The position numbers and the translations under genes were made by a program. Below are positions 1 through 14,206 of a stretch of DNA of 52,673 nt, in pieces (within the stretch, counting starts at the first letter, position 1; the number at the start of each line of letters is the position of its first letter). Below the pieces are notes generated by a model. That model worked only from the letters and a program-made list of their open reading frames with translations. It was not told where the DNA came from and ran no database searches. The stretch is from positions 1 to 52,673 of the forward strand of contig NW_022205082.1 of the NCBI RefSeq assembly GCF_008831285.2, read 5' to 3'. The stretch is from Nymphaea colorata (Eukaryota; Streptophyta; Magnoliopsida; Nymphaeales; Nymphaeaceae).

Positions 1-2754
1 TTTCACTTGTTATTACATATATTTGATCACATATATTTAATTGAGAGATTAAATGATTCATTTTCACTTGTTATTACATATATTTGATCAATATATTTAA
101 TTGAGTGTGCATAGCCATTTGTTCATACGTATAGAATGACTTAGTGCTTGAAATAAGAAGTTCGTTGGAAATGAATGGAGTCAGGTCATTAGTTGGTCCC
201 TTACAGTTAATCTAGTGTATTTCACTTGTTATTACATCTATAATGAATGATTGAAATCGCAAGTTCATATGGATACAAATGGGATCTATGCATTACTTTG
301 AATGCGTGTAATTAGTCCGATGAGTTGAATTTGTTGTTACATCTATGTGAACGATCTAAAGGATTGAAATCACGGTTCGTACCAATACAAGTGAGATTTA
401 AATATTCATATGATCATGCATGCTTAATTGAATGTGTTTAACTTGTTGTTACATCTATATTAAATGATTTAGTAGATCGAAATCACAAGTTTGTATGAAA
501 ATGAATGAGATTCGAGTGATTCATTGGGTGTTTACTAATGTTTCACTAGTTACTTTTAATGATTTATACGGATGTCCTTAACAAGTGATTCATTTGGTGT
601 CATATAGTTAACCTAATGTGTTTCACTTGTAATTTAATTGAATGTGCTTAACAAGTGAATTAGGTTAACAATAGGGCACCAAATGAATCACTCAAATCTC
701 ATTCATTTTCATGCAAGCCTGTGATTTCAATCTACTAAATCATTTAACATGGATATAACAATAAGTCAAGTACATTCAATAAAGTATGCGTGATCATATG
801 AATCACTTAAATCTGACTCGTATGGTACGACTATAGTGCACGATCTAAAGGATTGAAATTACAAGTTCTATCAATACAAGTGCGATTTAAGTGATTCAAA
901 TGATCACACATACTAATTGAATGTGCTTAACTTATTGTTACATCCATGTTGCTTGATTAAGTGAACTGAAATCACAAGTTTGTATGAAAATGAATGTGAT
1001 TCGAGTGATTCATTTGGTGTCTTATAGTTAACCTAACGTGTTTCACATGTTATTACATCATGATCAATGATTTAAATAATTAAAACTCACAAGTTTATAT
1101 GGATATAAAGGAGACCTATGCATTAGTTTGATCCTTTCTAGTTGTACGATAAGTTGAACATGTTGTTACATCATAGTGATCGATGCACAAGTTCACATCA
1201 ATACGAGTGGGATTTAAGTGATTCAATTGATCACGCATATTTAATTGAATGTACTTAACTTGTTGTTACGTTTATATTAAATGATTTAGTAAATTCAAAT
1301 CATAGGTTTATTGAAAATGAATGGGATTCGAGTGATTCATTGGTGTCTTACAGGTAACTTAATGTGTTTCACTTGTTATTACATACATTTGATCACTTAT
1401 GTTTAATCGAGAGATTATGTGATTCATTTTTACTTGTTCTTACATACATTTGATAACTTATATTTAATTGAATGTGCGTAACCATTTGTTACATACGTAT
1501 AGAATGACTTAGTGGCTTGAAAAAAGAAGTCCGTTTGGAAATGAATGAGAGTCAAGTCACTATATTGGTCCCTTATAGTTAATCTAATGTATTTACTTGT
1601 TATTACACTATAATGAATGATTTAAATGGTTGAAATCACAAGTTTATATGTATACAAATGGTTGAAGTCACTATATTTGTACACGTGTGTTAGTCCGATG
1701 AGTTGAATTTGTTGTTACATCTATAGGGAACGTTCTAAAGGATTGAAATCACATGTTCGTACGAATACAAGTGAGATTTAAGTGATTCATATAATCATGC
1801 ATACTTAATTGAATGTGTTTAACTTGTTGTTACGTCTATAATAAATGATTTAGTAATTGAAATCACAAGTTTGTGCGAAAATGAATGAGATTCGAGTGAT
1901 TCATTTGGTGTCTTGTAGTTAACCTATTGTGTTTCACTTGTTATTACATCTTTGATCAATGATTTAAATGATTAAAACTTACAAGTTTGTATGGATATAA
2001 AGGAGACCTATGCATTAGTTTGATCCCTTGTAGTTAGTTCAATAAGTTGAACTAGTTCTTACATCTATCGTGATCGTGTAAGGAATTGGAATCACAAGTT
2101 CGTATCAATGCGAGTGGATTTAAGTGATTCATTTTATCACACATACGTAATTGAATGTGCTTAACTTGTTGTTACGTCTATATTAAATGATTTAGTAGAT
2201 TAAAATCATAGGTTTGTATGAAAATGAATGATATTGGAGTGCTTCATTTGGTGTCTTGTAAGTAACCTAATGTGTTTCACTTGTTATTACATATATTTGA
2301 TCACTTATATTTAATTGAGAGATTAAGTGATTCATTTTCACTTGTTATTACATATAATTGAACACTTGTATTTAATTGAATGTGCGTGACCATTTCTTAC
2401 TTACGTATAAATGACCTAGTGGCTTTGATACCAGAAGTTCGTTTGGCTACATATATAATGAATGATTTAAATGATTGAAATCACATGTTCATGTGGTTAC
2501 AAACGCGTGTAGTTAGTCCGATGAGTTGGATTTATTGTTACAACTATAGTGCACAATCTAAATGATTGAAATCACAAGTTCGTATCAATACAAGTGCGAT
2601 TTAAGTGATTCAAATGATCACACATACTTAATTGAATGTGCTTAACTTGTTGTTACATCCATATTGCTAGATTAAGTGAATTCAAATCACAAGTTTGTGT
2701 GAAAATAAATGAGATTTGAGTGATTCATTTGTTGTCTTATAGGTAACCTAATAT
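1..2754 (+). repeat. HOR copy 1, forward, short variant
   Basis: The window opens at HOR offset 1 and the next HOR start is at 2755. This copy lacks the last A, inverted-B, C trimer of module 3: near 2730 the C unit ending tttgttgtcttat passes directly into aggtaacctaatatg, the last bases of the HOR. The loss is in phase and about one trimer long. The copy also carries many single-base losses relative to the reference (for example gttggaaatg and ggtcattagttgg). Copy 2 has the same shortened end. Confidence 0.85.
585..691. repeat. HOR hairpin, copy at 1-2754
   Basis: Both arms and the AT-rich spacer are present, and the ends pair (gtgattcatttgg with ccaaatgaatcac). The 5' flanking A unit is reduced compared with the reference (agttacttttaatgattt). 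Confidence 0.75.
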
Positions 2755-5533
2755 GTTTCACTTGTTATTACATATATTTGATCACATATATTTAATTGAG
2801 AGATTAAATAATTCATTTTCACTTGTTATTAATATATTTGATCAATATATTTAATTTAGTGTACGTAGCCATTTGTTACATACGTAAGAATGACTTAGTG
2901 GCTTGAAATAAGAAGTTCGTTTGGAAATGAATGAGAGTCAGGTCATTAAGTTGGTCCCTTACAGTTAATCTAGTGTATTTCACTTGTTATTACATCTATA
3001 ATGAATGATTTAAATGATTGAAATCGCAAGTTCATATGGATACAAATGGGATCTATGCATTACTTGAATGCGTGTAATTAGTCTGATGAGTTGAATTTGT
3101 TGTTACATCTATAGTGAACGATGTAAAGGATTGAAATCACGCATCCGTACCAATACAAGTGAGATTTAAATGATTCATATGATCATGCATGCTTAATTGA
3201 ATGTGTTTAACTTGTTGTTACATCTATATTAAATGATTTAGTAGATCGAAATCACAAGTTTGTATGAAAATGAATGAGATTCGAGTGATTCATTTGGTGT
3301 CTTATGGTTTACCTAATGTGTTTCACTAGTTGTTACATTTATAATGATTCTTAATACGGATGTCCTTAACAAGTGATTCATTTGGTGTCATATAGTTAAC
3401 CTAATGTGTTTCACTTGTAATTTAATTGAATGTGCTTAACAAGTGAATTAGGTTAACAATAGGGCACCAAATGAATCACTCAAACTCATTCATTTTCATG
3501 GAAGCCTGTGATTTCAATCTACTAAATCATTTAACATGGATATAGCAATAAGTCAAGTACATTCAATAAAGTATGCGTGATGATATGAATCACTTAAATC
3601 TGACTCGTATTGGTACGACTATAGTGCACGATCTAAAGGATTGAAATTACAAGTTCATATCAATACAAGTGCGATTTAAGTGATTCAAATGATCACACAT
3701 ACTAATTGAATGTACTTAACTTATTGTTACATCCATGTTGCTTGATTAAGTGAACTGAAATCACAAGTTTGTATGAAAATGAATGTGATTCGAGTGATTC
3801 ATTTGGTGTCTTATAGTTAACCTAACGTGTTTCACATGTTATTACATCTATGATCAATGATTTAAATAGTTAAAACTCACAAGTTTATATGGATATAAAG
3901 GAGACTATGCATTAGTTTGATCCTTTCTAGTCTGTACGATAAGTTGAACATGTTGTTACATCATAGTGATCGATGCACAAGTTCACATCAATACGAGTGG
4001 GATTTAAGTGATTCAATTGATCACGCATATTTAATTGAATGTACTTAACTTGTTGTTACGTTTATATTAAATGATTTAGTAAATTCAAATCATAGGTTTA
4101 TTGAAAATGAATGGGATTCGAGTGATTCATTGGTGTCTTACAGGTAACTTAATGTGTTTCACTTGTTATTACATACATTTGATCACTTATGTTTAATCGA
4201 GAGATTATGTGATTCATTTTTACTTGTTCTTACATACATTTGATAACTTATATTTAATTGAATGTGCGTAACCATTTGTTACATACGTATAGAATGACTT
4301 AGTGGCTTGAAAAAAGAAGTCCGTTTGGAAATGAATGAGAGTAAGTCACTATATTGGTCCCTTATAGTTAATCTAATGTATTTGACTTGTTATTACACTA
4401 TAATGAATGATTTAAATGGTTGAAATCACAAGTTTATATGATACAAATGGTTGAAGTCACTATATTTGTACACGTGTGTTAGTCCGATGAGTTGAATTTG
4501 TTGTTACATCTATAGGAACGTTCTAAAGGATTGAAATCACATGTTCGTACGAATACAAGTGAGATTTAAGTGATTCATATAATCATGCATACTTAATTGA
4601 ATGTGTTTAACTTGTTGTTACGTCTATAATAAATGATTTAGTAATTGAAATCACAAGTTTGTGCGAAAATGAATGAGATTCGAGTGATTCATTTGGTGTC
4701 TTGTAGTTAACCTATTGTGTTTCACTTGTTATTACATCTTTGATCAATGATTTAAATGATTAAAACTTACAAGTTTGTATGGATATAAAGGAGACCTATG
4801 CATTAGTTTGATCCCTTGTAGTTAGTTCAATAAGTTGAACTAGTTCTTACATCTATCGTGATCGTGTAAGGAATTGAATCACAAGTTCGTATCAATACGA
4901 GTGGATTTAAGTGATTCATTTTATCACACATACGTAATTGAATGTGCTTAACTTGTTGTTAGTCTATATTAAATGATTTAGTAGATTAAAATCATAGGTT
5001 TGTATGAAAATGAATGATATTGGAGTGTTCATTTGGTGTCTTGTAAGTAACCTAATGTGTTTCACTTGTTATTACATATATTTGATCACTTATATTTAAT
5101 TGAGAGATTAAGTGATTCATTTTCACTTGTTATTACATATAATTGACACTTGTATTTAATTGAATGTGCGTGACCATTTCTTACTTACGTATAGAATGAC
5201 CTAGTGGCTTTGATACCAGAAGTTCGTTTGGTACATATATAATGAATGATTTAAATGATTGAAATCACATGTTCATGTGGTACAAACGCGTGTAGTTAGT
5301 CCGATGAGTTGATTTATTGTTACAACTATAGTGCACATCTAAATGATTGAAATCACAAGTTCGTATCAATACAAGTGCGATTTAAGTGATTCAAATGATC
5401 ACACATACTTAATTGAATGTGCTTAACTTGTTGTTACATCCATATTGCTAGATTAAGTGAATTCAAATCACAAGTTTGTGTGAAAATAAATGAGATTTGA
5501 GTGATTCATTTGTGTCTTATAGTAACCTAATAT
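2755..5533 (+). repeat. HOR copy 2, forward, short variant
   Basis: This copy is 2779 bp. It has the same trimer loss as copy 1 (near 5515) and shares other variants with it, such as ttagtaattg where the reference has ttagtagattg, and the shortened tttgg-tacatatat join in module 3. The two copies are therefore most likely a duplicated pair. Scattered one-base losses relative to the reference include atcgtgtaaggaattg near 4862. Confidence 0.85.
3373..3479. repeat. HOR hairpin, copy at 2755-5533
   Basis: Complete arms and spacer, matching the reference inverted repeat base for base as far as I can see by eye. Confidence 0.75.
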
Positions 5534-8500
5534 GTTTCACTTGTTATTACATATATTTGATCACATATATTTAATTGAGAGATTAATAATTCATTTTCAC
5601 TTGTTATTACATATATTTGATCAATATATTTAATTTAGTGTACGTAGCCATTTGTTACATACGTAAGAATGACTTAGTGGCTTGAAATAAGAAGTTCGTT
5701 TGGAAATGAATGAGAGTCAGGTCATTAAGTTGGTCCTTACAGTTAATCTAGTGTATTTCACTTGTTATTACATCTATAATGAATGATTTAAATGATTGAA
5801 ATCGCAAGTTCATATGGATCAAATGGGATCTATGCATTACTTGAATGCGTGTAATTAGTCTGATGAGTTGAATTTGTTGTTACATCTATAGTGAACGATT
5901 AAAGGATTGAAATCACGCATCCGTACCAATACAAGTGAGATTTAAATGATTCATATGATCATGCATGCTTAATTGAATGTGTTTAACTTGTTGTTACATC
6001 TATATTAAATGATTTAGTAGATCGAAATCACAAGTTTGTATGAAAATGAATGAGATTCGAGTGATTCATTTGGTGTCTTATGGTTTACCTAATGTGTTTC
6101 ACTAGTTGTTACATTTATAATGATTCTTAATACGGATGTCCTTAACAAGTGATTCATTTGGTGTCATATAGTTAACCTAATGTGTTTCACTTGTAATTTA
6201 ATTGAATGTGCTTAACAAGTGAATTAGGTTAACAATAGGGCACCAAATGAATCACTCAAATCTCATTCATTTTCATGCAAGCCTGTGATTTCAATCTACT
6301 AAATCATTTAACATGGATATAACAATAAGTCAAGTACATTCAATAAAGTATGCGTGATCATATGAATCACTTAAATCTGACTCGTATTGGTACGACTATA
6401 GTGCACGATCTAAAGGATTGAAATTACAAGTTCGTATCAATACAAGTGCGATTTAAGTGATTCAAATGATCACACATACTAATTGAATGTGCTTAACTTA
6501 TTGTTACATCCATGTTGCTTGATTAAGTGAACTGAAATCACAAGTTTGTATGAAAATGAATGTGATTCGAGTGATTCATTTGGTGTCTTATAGTTAACCT
6601 AACGTGTTTCACATGTTATTACATCCATGATCAATGATTTAAATAATTAAAACTCACAAGTTTATATGGATATAAAGGAGACTATGCATTAGTTTGATCC
6701 TTTCTAGTTGTACGATAAGTTGAACATGTTGTTACATCTATAGTGATCGATGCACAAGTTCACATCAATACGAGTGGGATTTAAGTGATTCAATTGATCA
6801 CGCATATTTAATTGAATGTACTTAACTTGTTGTTACGTTTATATTAAATGATTTAGTAAATTCAAATCATAGGTTTATATGAAAATGAATGGGATTCGAG
6901 TGATTCATTTGGTGTCTTACAGGTAACTTAATGTGTTTCACTTGTTATTACATACATTTGATCACTTATGTTTAATCGAGAGATTATGTGATTCATTTTT
7001 ACTTGTTCTTACATACATTTGATAACTTATATTTAATTGAATGTGCGTAACCATTTGTTACATACGTATAGAATGACTTAGTGGCTTGAAAAAAGAAGTC
7101 CGTTTGGAAATGAATGAGAGTCAAGTCACTATATTGGTCCCTTATAGTTAATCTAATGTATTTCACTTGTTATTACATCTATAATGAATGATTTAAATGG
7201 TTGAAATCACAAGTTTATATGATACAAATGGTTGAAGTCACTATATTTGTACACGTGTAGTTAGTCCGATGAGTTGAATTTGTTGTTACATCTATAGGGA
7301 ACGTTCTAAAGGATTGAAATCACATGTTCGTACGAATACAAGTGAGATTTAAGTGATTCATATAATCATGCATACTTAATTGAATGTGTTTAACTTGTTG
7401 TTACGTCTATAATAAATGATTTAGTAGATTGAAATCACAAGTTTGTGCGAAAATGAATGAGATTCGAGTGATTCATTTGGTGTCTTGTAGTTAACCTATT
7501 GTGTTTCACTTGTTATTACATCTTTGATCAATGATTTAAATGATTAAAACTTACAAGTTTGTATGGATATAAAGGAGACCTATGCATTAGTTTGATCCCT
7601 TGTAGTTAGTTCAATAAGTTGAACTAGTTCTTACATCTATGGTGATCGATGTAAGGAATTGAAATCACAAGTTCGTATCAATACGAGTGGGATTTAAGTG
7701 ATTCATTTTATCACACATACGTAATTGAATGTGCTTAACTTGTTGTTACGTCTATATTAAATGATTTAGTAGATTAAAATCATAGGTTTGTATGAAAATG
7801 AATGATATTGGAGTGATTCATTTGGTGTCTTGTAAGTAACCTAATGTGTTTCACTTGTTATTACATATATTTGATCACTTATATTTAATTGAGAGATTAA
7901 GTGATTCATTTTCACTTGTTATTACATATAATTGATCACTTGTATTTAATTGAATGTGCGTGACCATTTCTTACTTACGTATAGAATGACCTAGTGGCTT
8001 TGATACCAGAAGTTCGTTTGGAATACATATATAATGAATGATTTAAATGATTGAAATCACATGTTCATGTGGATACAAACGCGTGTAGTTAGTCCGATGA
8101 GTTGAATTTATTGTTACAACTATAGTGCACGATCTAAATGATTGAAATCACAAGTTCGTATCAATACAAGTGCGATTTAAGTGATTCAAATGATCACACA
8201 TACTTAATTGAATGTGCTTAACTTGTTGTTACATCCATATTGCTAGATTAAGTGAATTCAAATCACAAGTTTGTGTGAAAATAAATGAGATTTGAGTGAT
8301 TCATTTGGTGTCTTATAATTAACCTAATGTGTTTCACTCGTTATGACATCTATGATCAACGATTTAAACGATAAAAACTCACAAGTTTATATGGATGTAA
8401 AGGAGACCTATGGATTAGTTTAGTTTGATCCCTTGTAGTTTGTTCAATAAGTTGAACATGTTGTTACATCTCATTCATTTGTATCCATAGCACACTAATC

Positions 8501-8675
8501 ACTCGTCTCATACGAGTGAGATTTAAGTGATTCATTTGATCACGCATACTTAATTGAATGTGCTTAACTTGTTGTTACGTCTATATTAAATGATTTAGTA
8601 TATTGAAATCATAGGTTTGTATGAAATGAATGAGATTTGAGTGATTCATTTGGTGTCTTGTAGGTAACCTAATAT
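5534..8675 (+). repeat. HOR copy 3, forward, full length
   Basis: At 3142 bp this is the first complete HOR in the window. All three modules, the hairpin (6149) and the short inverted segment near 8478 are present. The short inverted segment has lost a few bases (cataggcaca-type loss at about 8487, ctcatacgag at about 8505). Differences from the reference are mainly single missing bases. Confidence 0.87.
6149..6255. repeat. HOR hairpin, copy at 5534-8675
   Basis: Complete inverted repeat with the standard 22-nt spacer. Confidence 0.75.
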
Positions 8676-11427
8676 GTTTCACTTGTTATTACATATATTT
8701 GATCACATATATTTAATTGAGAGATTAAATGATTCATTTCACTTGTTATTACATATATTTGATCAATATATTTAATTGAGTGTGCGTAGCCATTTGTTAC
8801 ATACGTATAGAATGACTTAGTGGCTTGAAATAAGAAGTTCGTTGGAAATGAATGAGAGTCAGGTCATTAAGTTGGTCCCTTACAGTTAATCTAGTGTATT
8901 TCACTTGTATTACATCTATAATGAATGATTTAATGATTGAAATCGCAAGTTCATATGGATACAAATGGGATCTATGCATTACTTTGAATGCGTGTAATTA
9001 GTCCGATGAGTTGAATTTTTGTTACATCTATAGTGAACGATCTAAAGGATTGAAATCACGCGTTCGTACCAATACAAGTGAGATTTAAATGATTCATATG
9101 ATCATGCATGCTTAATTGAATGTGTTTAACTTGTTGTTACATCTATATTAAATGATTTAGTAGATCGAAATCACAAGTTTGTATGAAAATGAATGAGATT
9201 CGAGTGATTCATTTGGTGTCTTATGGTTTACCTAATGTGTTTCACTAGTTGTTACATTTATAATGATTCTTAATACGGATGTCCTTAACAAGTGATTCAT
9301 TTGGTGTCATATAGTTAACCTAATGTGTTTCACTTGTAATTTAATTGAATGTGCTTAACAAGTGAATTAGGTTAACAATAGGGCACCAAATGAATCACTC
9401 AAATCTCATTCATTTTCATGAAGCCTGTGATTTCAATCTACTAAATCATTTAACATGATATAACAATAAGTCAAGTACATTCAATAAAGTATGCGTGATC
9501 ATATGAATCACTTAAATCTGACTCGTATTGGTACGACTATAGTGCACGATCTAAAGGATTGAAATTACAAGTTCGTATCAATACAAGTGCGATTTAAGTG
9601 ATTCAAATGATCACACATACTAATTGAATGTGCTTAACTTATTGTTACATCCATGTTGCTTGATTAAGTGAACTGAAATCACAAGTTTGTATGAAAATGA
9701 ATGTGATTCGAGTGATTCATTTGGTGTCTTATAGTTAACCTAACGTGTTTCACATGTTATTACATCCATGATCAATGATTTAAATAATTAAAACTCACAA
9801 GTTTATATGGATATAAAGGAGACCTATGCATTAGTTTGATCCTTTCTAGTTTGTACGATAAGTTGAACATGTTTTACATCTATAGTGATCGATGCACAAG
9901 TTCACATCAATACGATGGGATTTAAGTGATTCAATTGATCACGCATATTTAATTGAATGTACTTAACTTGTTGTTACGTTTATATTAAATGATTTAGTAA
10001 ATTCAAATCATAGGTTTATATGAAAATGAATGGGATTCGAGTGATTCATTTGGTGTCTTACAGGTAACTTAATGTGTTTCACTTGTTATTACATACATTT
10101 GATCACTTATGTTTAATCGAGAGATTATGTGATTCATTTTTACTTGTTCTTACATACATTTGATAACTTATATTTAATTGAATGTGCGTAACCATTTGTT
10201 ACATACGTATAGAATGACTTAGTGGCTTGAAAAAAGAAGTCCGTTTGGAAATGAATGAGAGTCAAGTCACTATATTGGTCCCTTATAGTTAATCTAATGT
10301 ATTTCACTTGTTATTACATCTATAATGAATGATTTAAATGGTTGAAATCACAAGTTTATATGGATGCAAATGGTTGAAGTCACTATATTTGTACACGTGT
10401 AGTTAGTCCGATGAGTTGAATTTGTTGTTACATCTATAGGGAACGTTTAAAGGATTGAAATCACATGTTCGTACGAATACAAGTGAGATTTAAGTGATTC
10501 ATATAATCGTGCATACTTAATTGAATGTGTTTAACTTGTTGTTACGTCTATAATAAATGATTTAGTAGATTGAAATCACAAGTTTGTGCGAAAATGAATG
10601 AGATTCGAGTGATTCATTTGGTGTCTTGTAGTTAACCTATTGTGTTTCACTTGTTATTACATCTTTGATCAATGATTTAAATGATTAAAACTTACAAGTT
10701 TGTATGGATAAAAGGAGACCTATGCATTAGTTTGATCCCTTGTAGTTAGTTCAATAAGTTGAACTAGTTCTTACATCTATGGTGATCGATGTAAGGAATT
10801 GATATCACAAGTTCGTATCAATAGGTGGGATTTAAGTGATTCATTTTATCACACATACGTAATTGAATGTGCTTAACTTGTTGTTACGTCTATATTAAAT
10901 GATTTAGTAGATTAAAATCATAGGTTTGTATGAAAATGAATGATATTGGAGTGATTCATTTGGTGTCTTGTAAGTAACCTAATGTGTTTCACTTGTTATT
11001 ACATATATTTGATCACTTATATTTAATTGAGAGATTAAGTGATTCATTTTCACTTGTTATTACATATAATTGATCACTTGTATTTAATTGAATGTGTGTG
11101 ACCATTTCTTACTTACGTATATAATGACCTAGTGGCTTTGATACCAGAAGTTCATTTGGAATACATATAGAATGAATGATTTAAATTATTGAAATCACAT
11201 GTTCATGTGGACACAAACGTGTGTAGTTAGTCCGATGAGTTGAATTTATTGTTACAACTATAGTGCTCGATCTAAATGATTGAAATCACAAGTTGTATCA
11301 ATACAAGTGTGATTTAAGTGATTCAAATGATCACACATACTTAATTGAATGTGCTTAACTTGTTGTTACATCCATATTGCTAGATTAAGTGAATTCAAAT
11401 CCAAGTTTGTGTGAAAATAAATGAGAT
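8676..11427 (+). repeat. HOR copy 4, forward, truncated at its end
   Basis: The copy runs normally to the C unit of module 3 and breaks in aaataaatgagatt near 11427, where it joins actttgagtgcgtctaatt from the first A monomer of the next HOR. Compared with the reference, about 0.7 kb is missing across the join. Only a few bases (att) are shared at the break, so this is not an in-phase exchange. Variants such as gatatcac (about 10801) and aataggtg (about 10822) recur in copy 5. Confidence 0.83.
9292..9398. repeat. HOR hairpin, copy at 8676-11427
   Basis: Complete arms. Just downstream the inverted C has lost single bases (tcatgaagcctg and acatgatataac, where the reference has an extra c and g). 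Confidence 0.75.
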
Positions 11428-13704
11428 TACTTTGAGTGCGTCTAATTAGTCCGATGAGTTGAATTTGTTGTTACATCTATAGTGAACGATCTAAAGGATT
11501 GAAATCACGCGTTCGTACCAATACAAGTGAGATTTAAATGATTCATATGATCATGCATGCTTAATTGAATGTGTTTAACTTGTTGTTACATCTATATTAA
11601 ATGATTTAGTAGATCGAAATCACAAGTTCGTATGAAAATGAATGAGATTCGAGTGATTCATTTGGTGTCTTATGGTTTACGTAATGTGTTTCACTAGTTG
11701 TTACATTTACAATTATTCCTAATACGGATGTCCTTAACAAGTGATTCATTTGGTGTCATATAGTTAACCTAATGTGTTTCACTTGTAATTTAATTGAATG
11801 TGCTTAACAAGTGAATTAGGTTGACAATTGATCACGCATATTTTATTGAATGTACTTAACTTGTGTTACGTTTATATTAAATGATTTAGTATATTAAAAT
11901 CATAGGTTTATATAAAAATGAATGGGATTCGAGTGATTCATTTGGTGTCTTACTGGTAACTTAATGTTTTCACCTGTTATTACATACATTTGATCACTTA
12001 TGTTTAATCGAAAGATTATGTGATTCATTTTTACTTGTTCTTGCATACATTTGATAACTTATATTTAATTGAATGTGCGTAACCATTTGTTACATACATA
12101 TAGAATGACTTAGTGGCCTGAAAAAAGAAGTCCGTTTGGAAATGAATGAGACTCAAGTCACTATATTGGTACCTTATAGTTAATCTAATGTATTTCAGTT
12201 TTTATTACATCTATAATGAAAGATTTAAATGGTTGAAATCACAAGTTTATGTGGATGCAAATGGTTGAAGTCACTATATTTGTACACGTGTAGTTAGTCC
12301 GATGAGTTGAATTTGTTGTTACATCTATAGGGAACGTTGTAAAGGATTGAAATCACATGTTCGTACGAATACAAGTGAGATTTAAGTGATTCATATAATC
12401 GTGCATACTCAGTTGAATGTGTTTAACTTGTTTTTACGTCTATAATAAATGATTTAGTAGATTGAAATCACAAGTTTGTGCGAAAATGAATGAGATTGGA
12501 GTGATTCATTTGGTGTCTTGTAGTTAACCTATTGTGTTTCACTTGTTATTACATCTTTGATCAATGATTTAAATGATTAAAACTTACAAGTTTGTATGGA
12601 TAAAAGGAGACCTATGCATTAGTTTGATCCCTTGTAGTTAGTTCAGTAAGTTGAACTAGTTCTTACATCTATGGTGATCGATGTAAGGAATTGATATCAC
12701 AAGTTCGTATCAATAGGTGTGGGATTTAAGTGATTCATTTTATCACACATACGTAATTGAATGTGTTTAACTTGTTGTTACGTCTATATTAAATGATTTA
12801 GTAGATTAAAATCATAGGTTTGTATGAAAATGAATGATATTGGAGTGATTCATTTGGTGTCTTGTAAGTAACCTAATGTGTTTCACTTGTTATTACATAT
12901 ATTTGATCACTTATATTTAATTGAGAGAGATTAAGTGATTCATTTTCACTTGTTGTTACATATAATTGATCGCTTGTATTTAATTGAATGTGCGTGACCA
13001 TTTCTTACTTACGTATAGAATGACTTAGTGGCTTTGATACCAGAAGTTCGTTTGGAATACATATATAATGAATGATTTAAATGATTGAAATCACATGTTC
13101 ATGTGGATACAAACGCGTGCAGTTAGTCCCATGACTTAAATTTATTGTTACAACTATAGTGCACGATATAAATGATTGAAATCACAAGTTCCTATCAATA
13201 CAAGTGCGATTTAAGTGATTCAAATGATCACACATATTTAATTGAATGTGTTTAACTTGTTGTTACGTCCATATTGCTAGATTAAGTGAATTCAAATCAC
13301 AAGTTTGTGTGAAAATAAATGAGATTTGAGTGATTCATTTGGTGTCTTATAATTAACCTAATGTGTTTCACTCGTTATGACATCTATGATCAACGATTTA
13401 AACGATAAAAACTCACAAGTTTATATGGATGTAAAGGAGACCTATGGATTAGTTTAGTTTGATCCCTTTTAGTTTGTTCAATAAGTTGTTACATCTCATT
13501 CATTTGTATCCATACGCACACTAAATCACTCGTCTCGATACGAGTGAGATTTAAGTGATTCATTTGATCACGCATACTTAATTGAATGTCCTTAACTTGT
13601 TGTTACGTTTATATTAAATGATTTAGTATATTGAAATCAAAGGTTTGTATGGAAATGAATGAGATTTGAGTGATTCATTTGGTGTCTTGTAGGTAACCTA
13701 ATAT
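11428..13704 (+). repeat. HOR copy 5, forward, two internal losses
   Basis: The copy begins at HOR offset of about 310 because of the break shared with copy 4. A second loss at about 11826 removes roughly 560 bp, from the second arm of the hairpin to the short B of module 1. The rest of modules 1-3 is present, with many substitutions (for example gcatactcagttg, cctatcaatac). It shares gatatcac, aataggtg, aatcgtgcat and ggatgcaaatgg with copy 4. Confidence 0.82.
11741..11826. repeat. Broken HOR hairpin, second arm truncated
   Basis: Arm 1 (from 11741) and the spacer are intact, but arm 2 stops after gaattaggttgacaa, where a deletion joins it to caattgatcacgcat of a later B monomer. The break lies inside the predicted stem. 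Confidence 0.75.
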
Positions 13705-14199
13705 GTTTCACTTGTTATTACATATATTTGATCACATATATTTAATTGAGAGATTAAATGATTCATATTCACTTGTTATTACAAATATTTGATCAATATA
13801 TTTAATTGAGTGTGCGTAGCAATTTGTTACATACGTATAGAACGACTTAGTGGCCTTAAATAAGAAGTTCGTTTGGAAATGAATGAGAGTCAGGTCATTA
13901 TGTTGGTCCCTTACAGTTAATCTAGTGTATTTCACTTGTTATTACATCTATAATGAATTATTTAAATGATTGAAATCGCAAGTTCATATGGATACAAATG
14001 GGATCTGTGCATTACTTTGAATGCGTGTAATTAGTCCGATGAGTTGAATTTGTTGTTACATCTATAGTTAACGATCTAAAGGATTGAAATCACGCGTTCG
14101 TACCAATACAAGTGAGATTTAAATGATTCATATGATCATGCATGCTTAATTGAATGTGTTTAACTTGTTGTTACATCCATATTAAATGATTTAGTAGAT
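13705..14199 (+). repeat. HOR copy 6, forward, cut by inversion
   Basis: This covers HOR offset 0 to about 494, ending within a C monomer at atgatttagtagat, where the orientation flips. It carries the acaaatatttg variant (about 13781) and a gtagcaatttg change (about 13817), which have counterparts in the copies starting at 17803 and 26230. Confidence 0.83.
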
Positions 14200-14206
14200 T
14201 TCAATC
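14193..14206. other. Orientation switch 1, forward to reverse
   Basis: Forward C sequence (aaatgatttagtagat) passes directly into reverse B sequence (ttcaatcctttatattg). HOR offset is about 494 on the left and about 386 on the right, so the two sides mirror each other after a short unpaired centre of roughly 110 bp. This makes a large fold-back near-palindrome. Flanking sequence is clean on both sides. Only a couple of bases are ambiguous at the join. Confidence 0.85.

Noticed and set aside
8797-8979. 60- and 61-codon open reading frames at 8797-8979 and 27945-28130
   Set aside because: They are in frames created by missing bases and match nothing recognisable; no other HOR copy preserves them.
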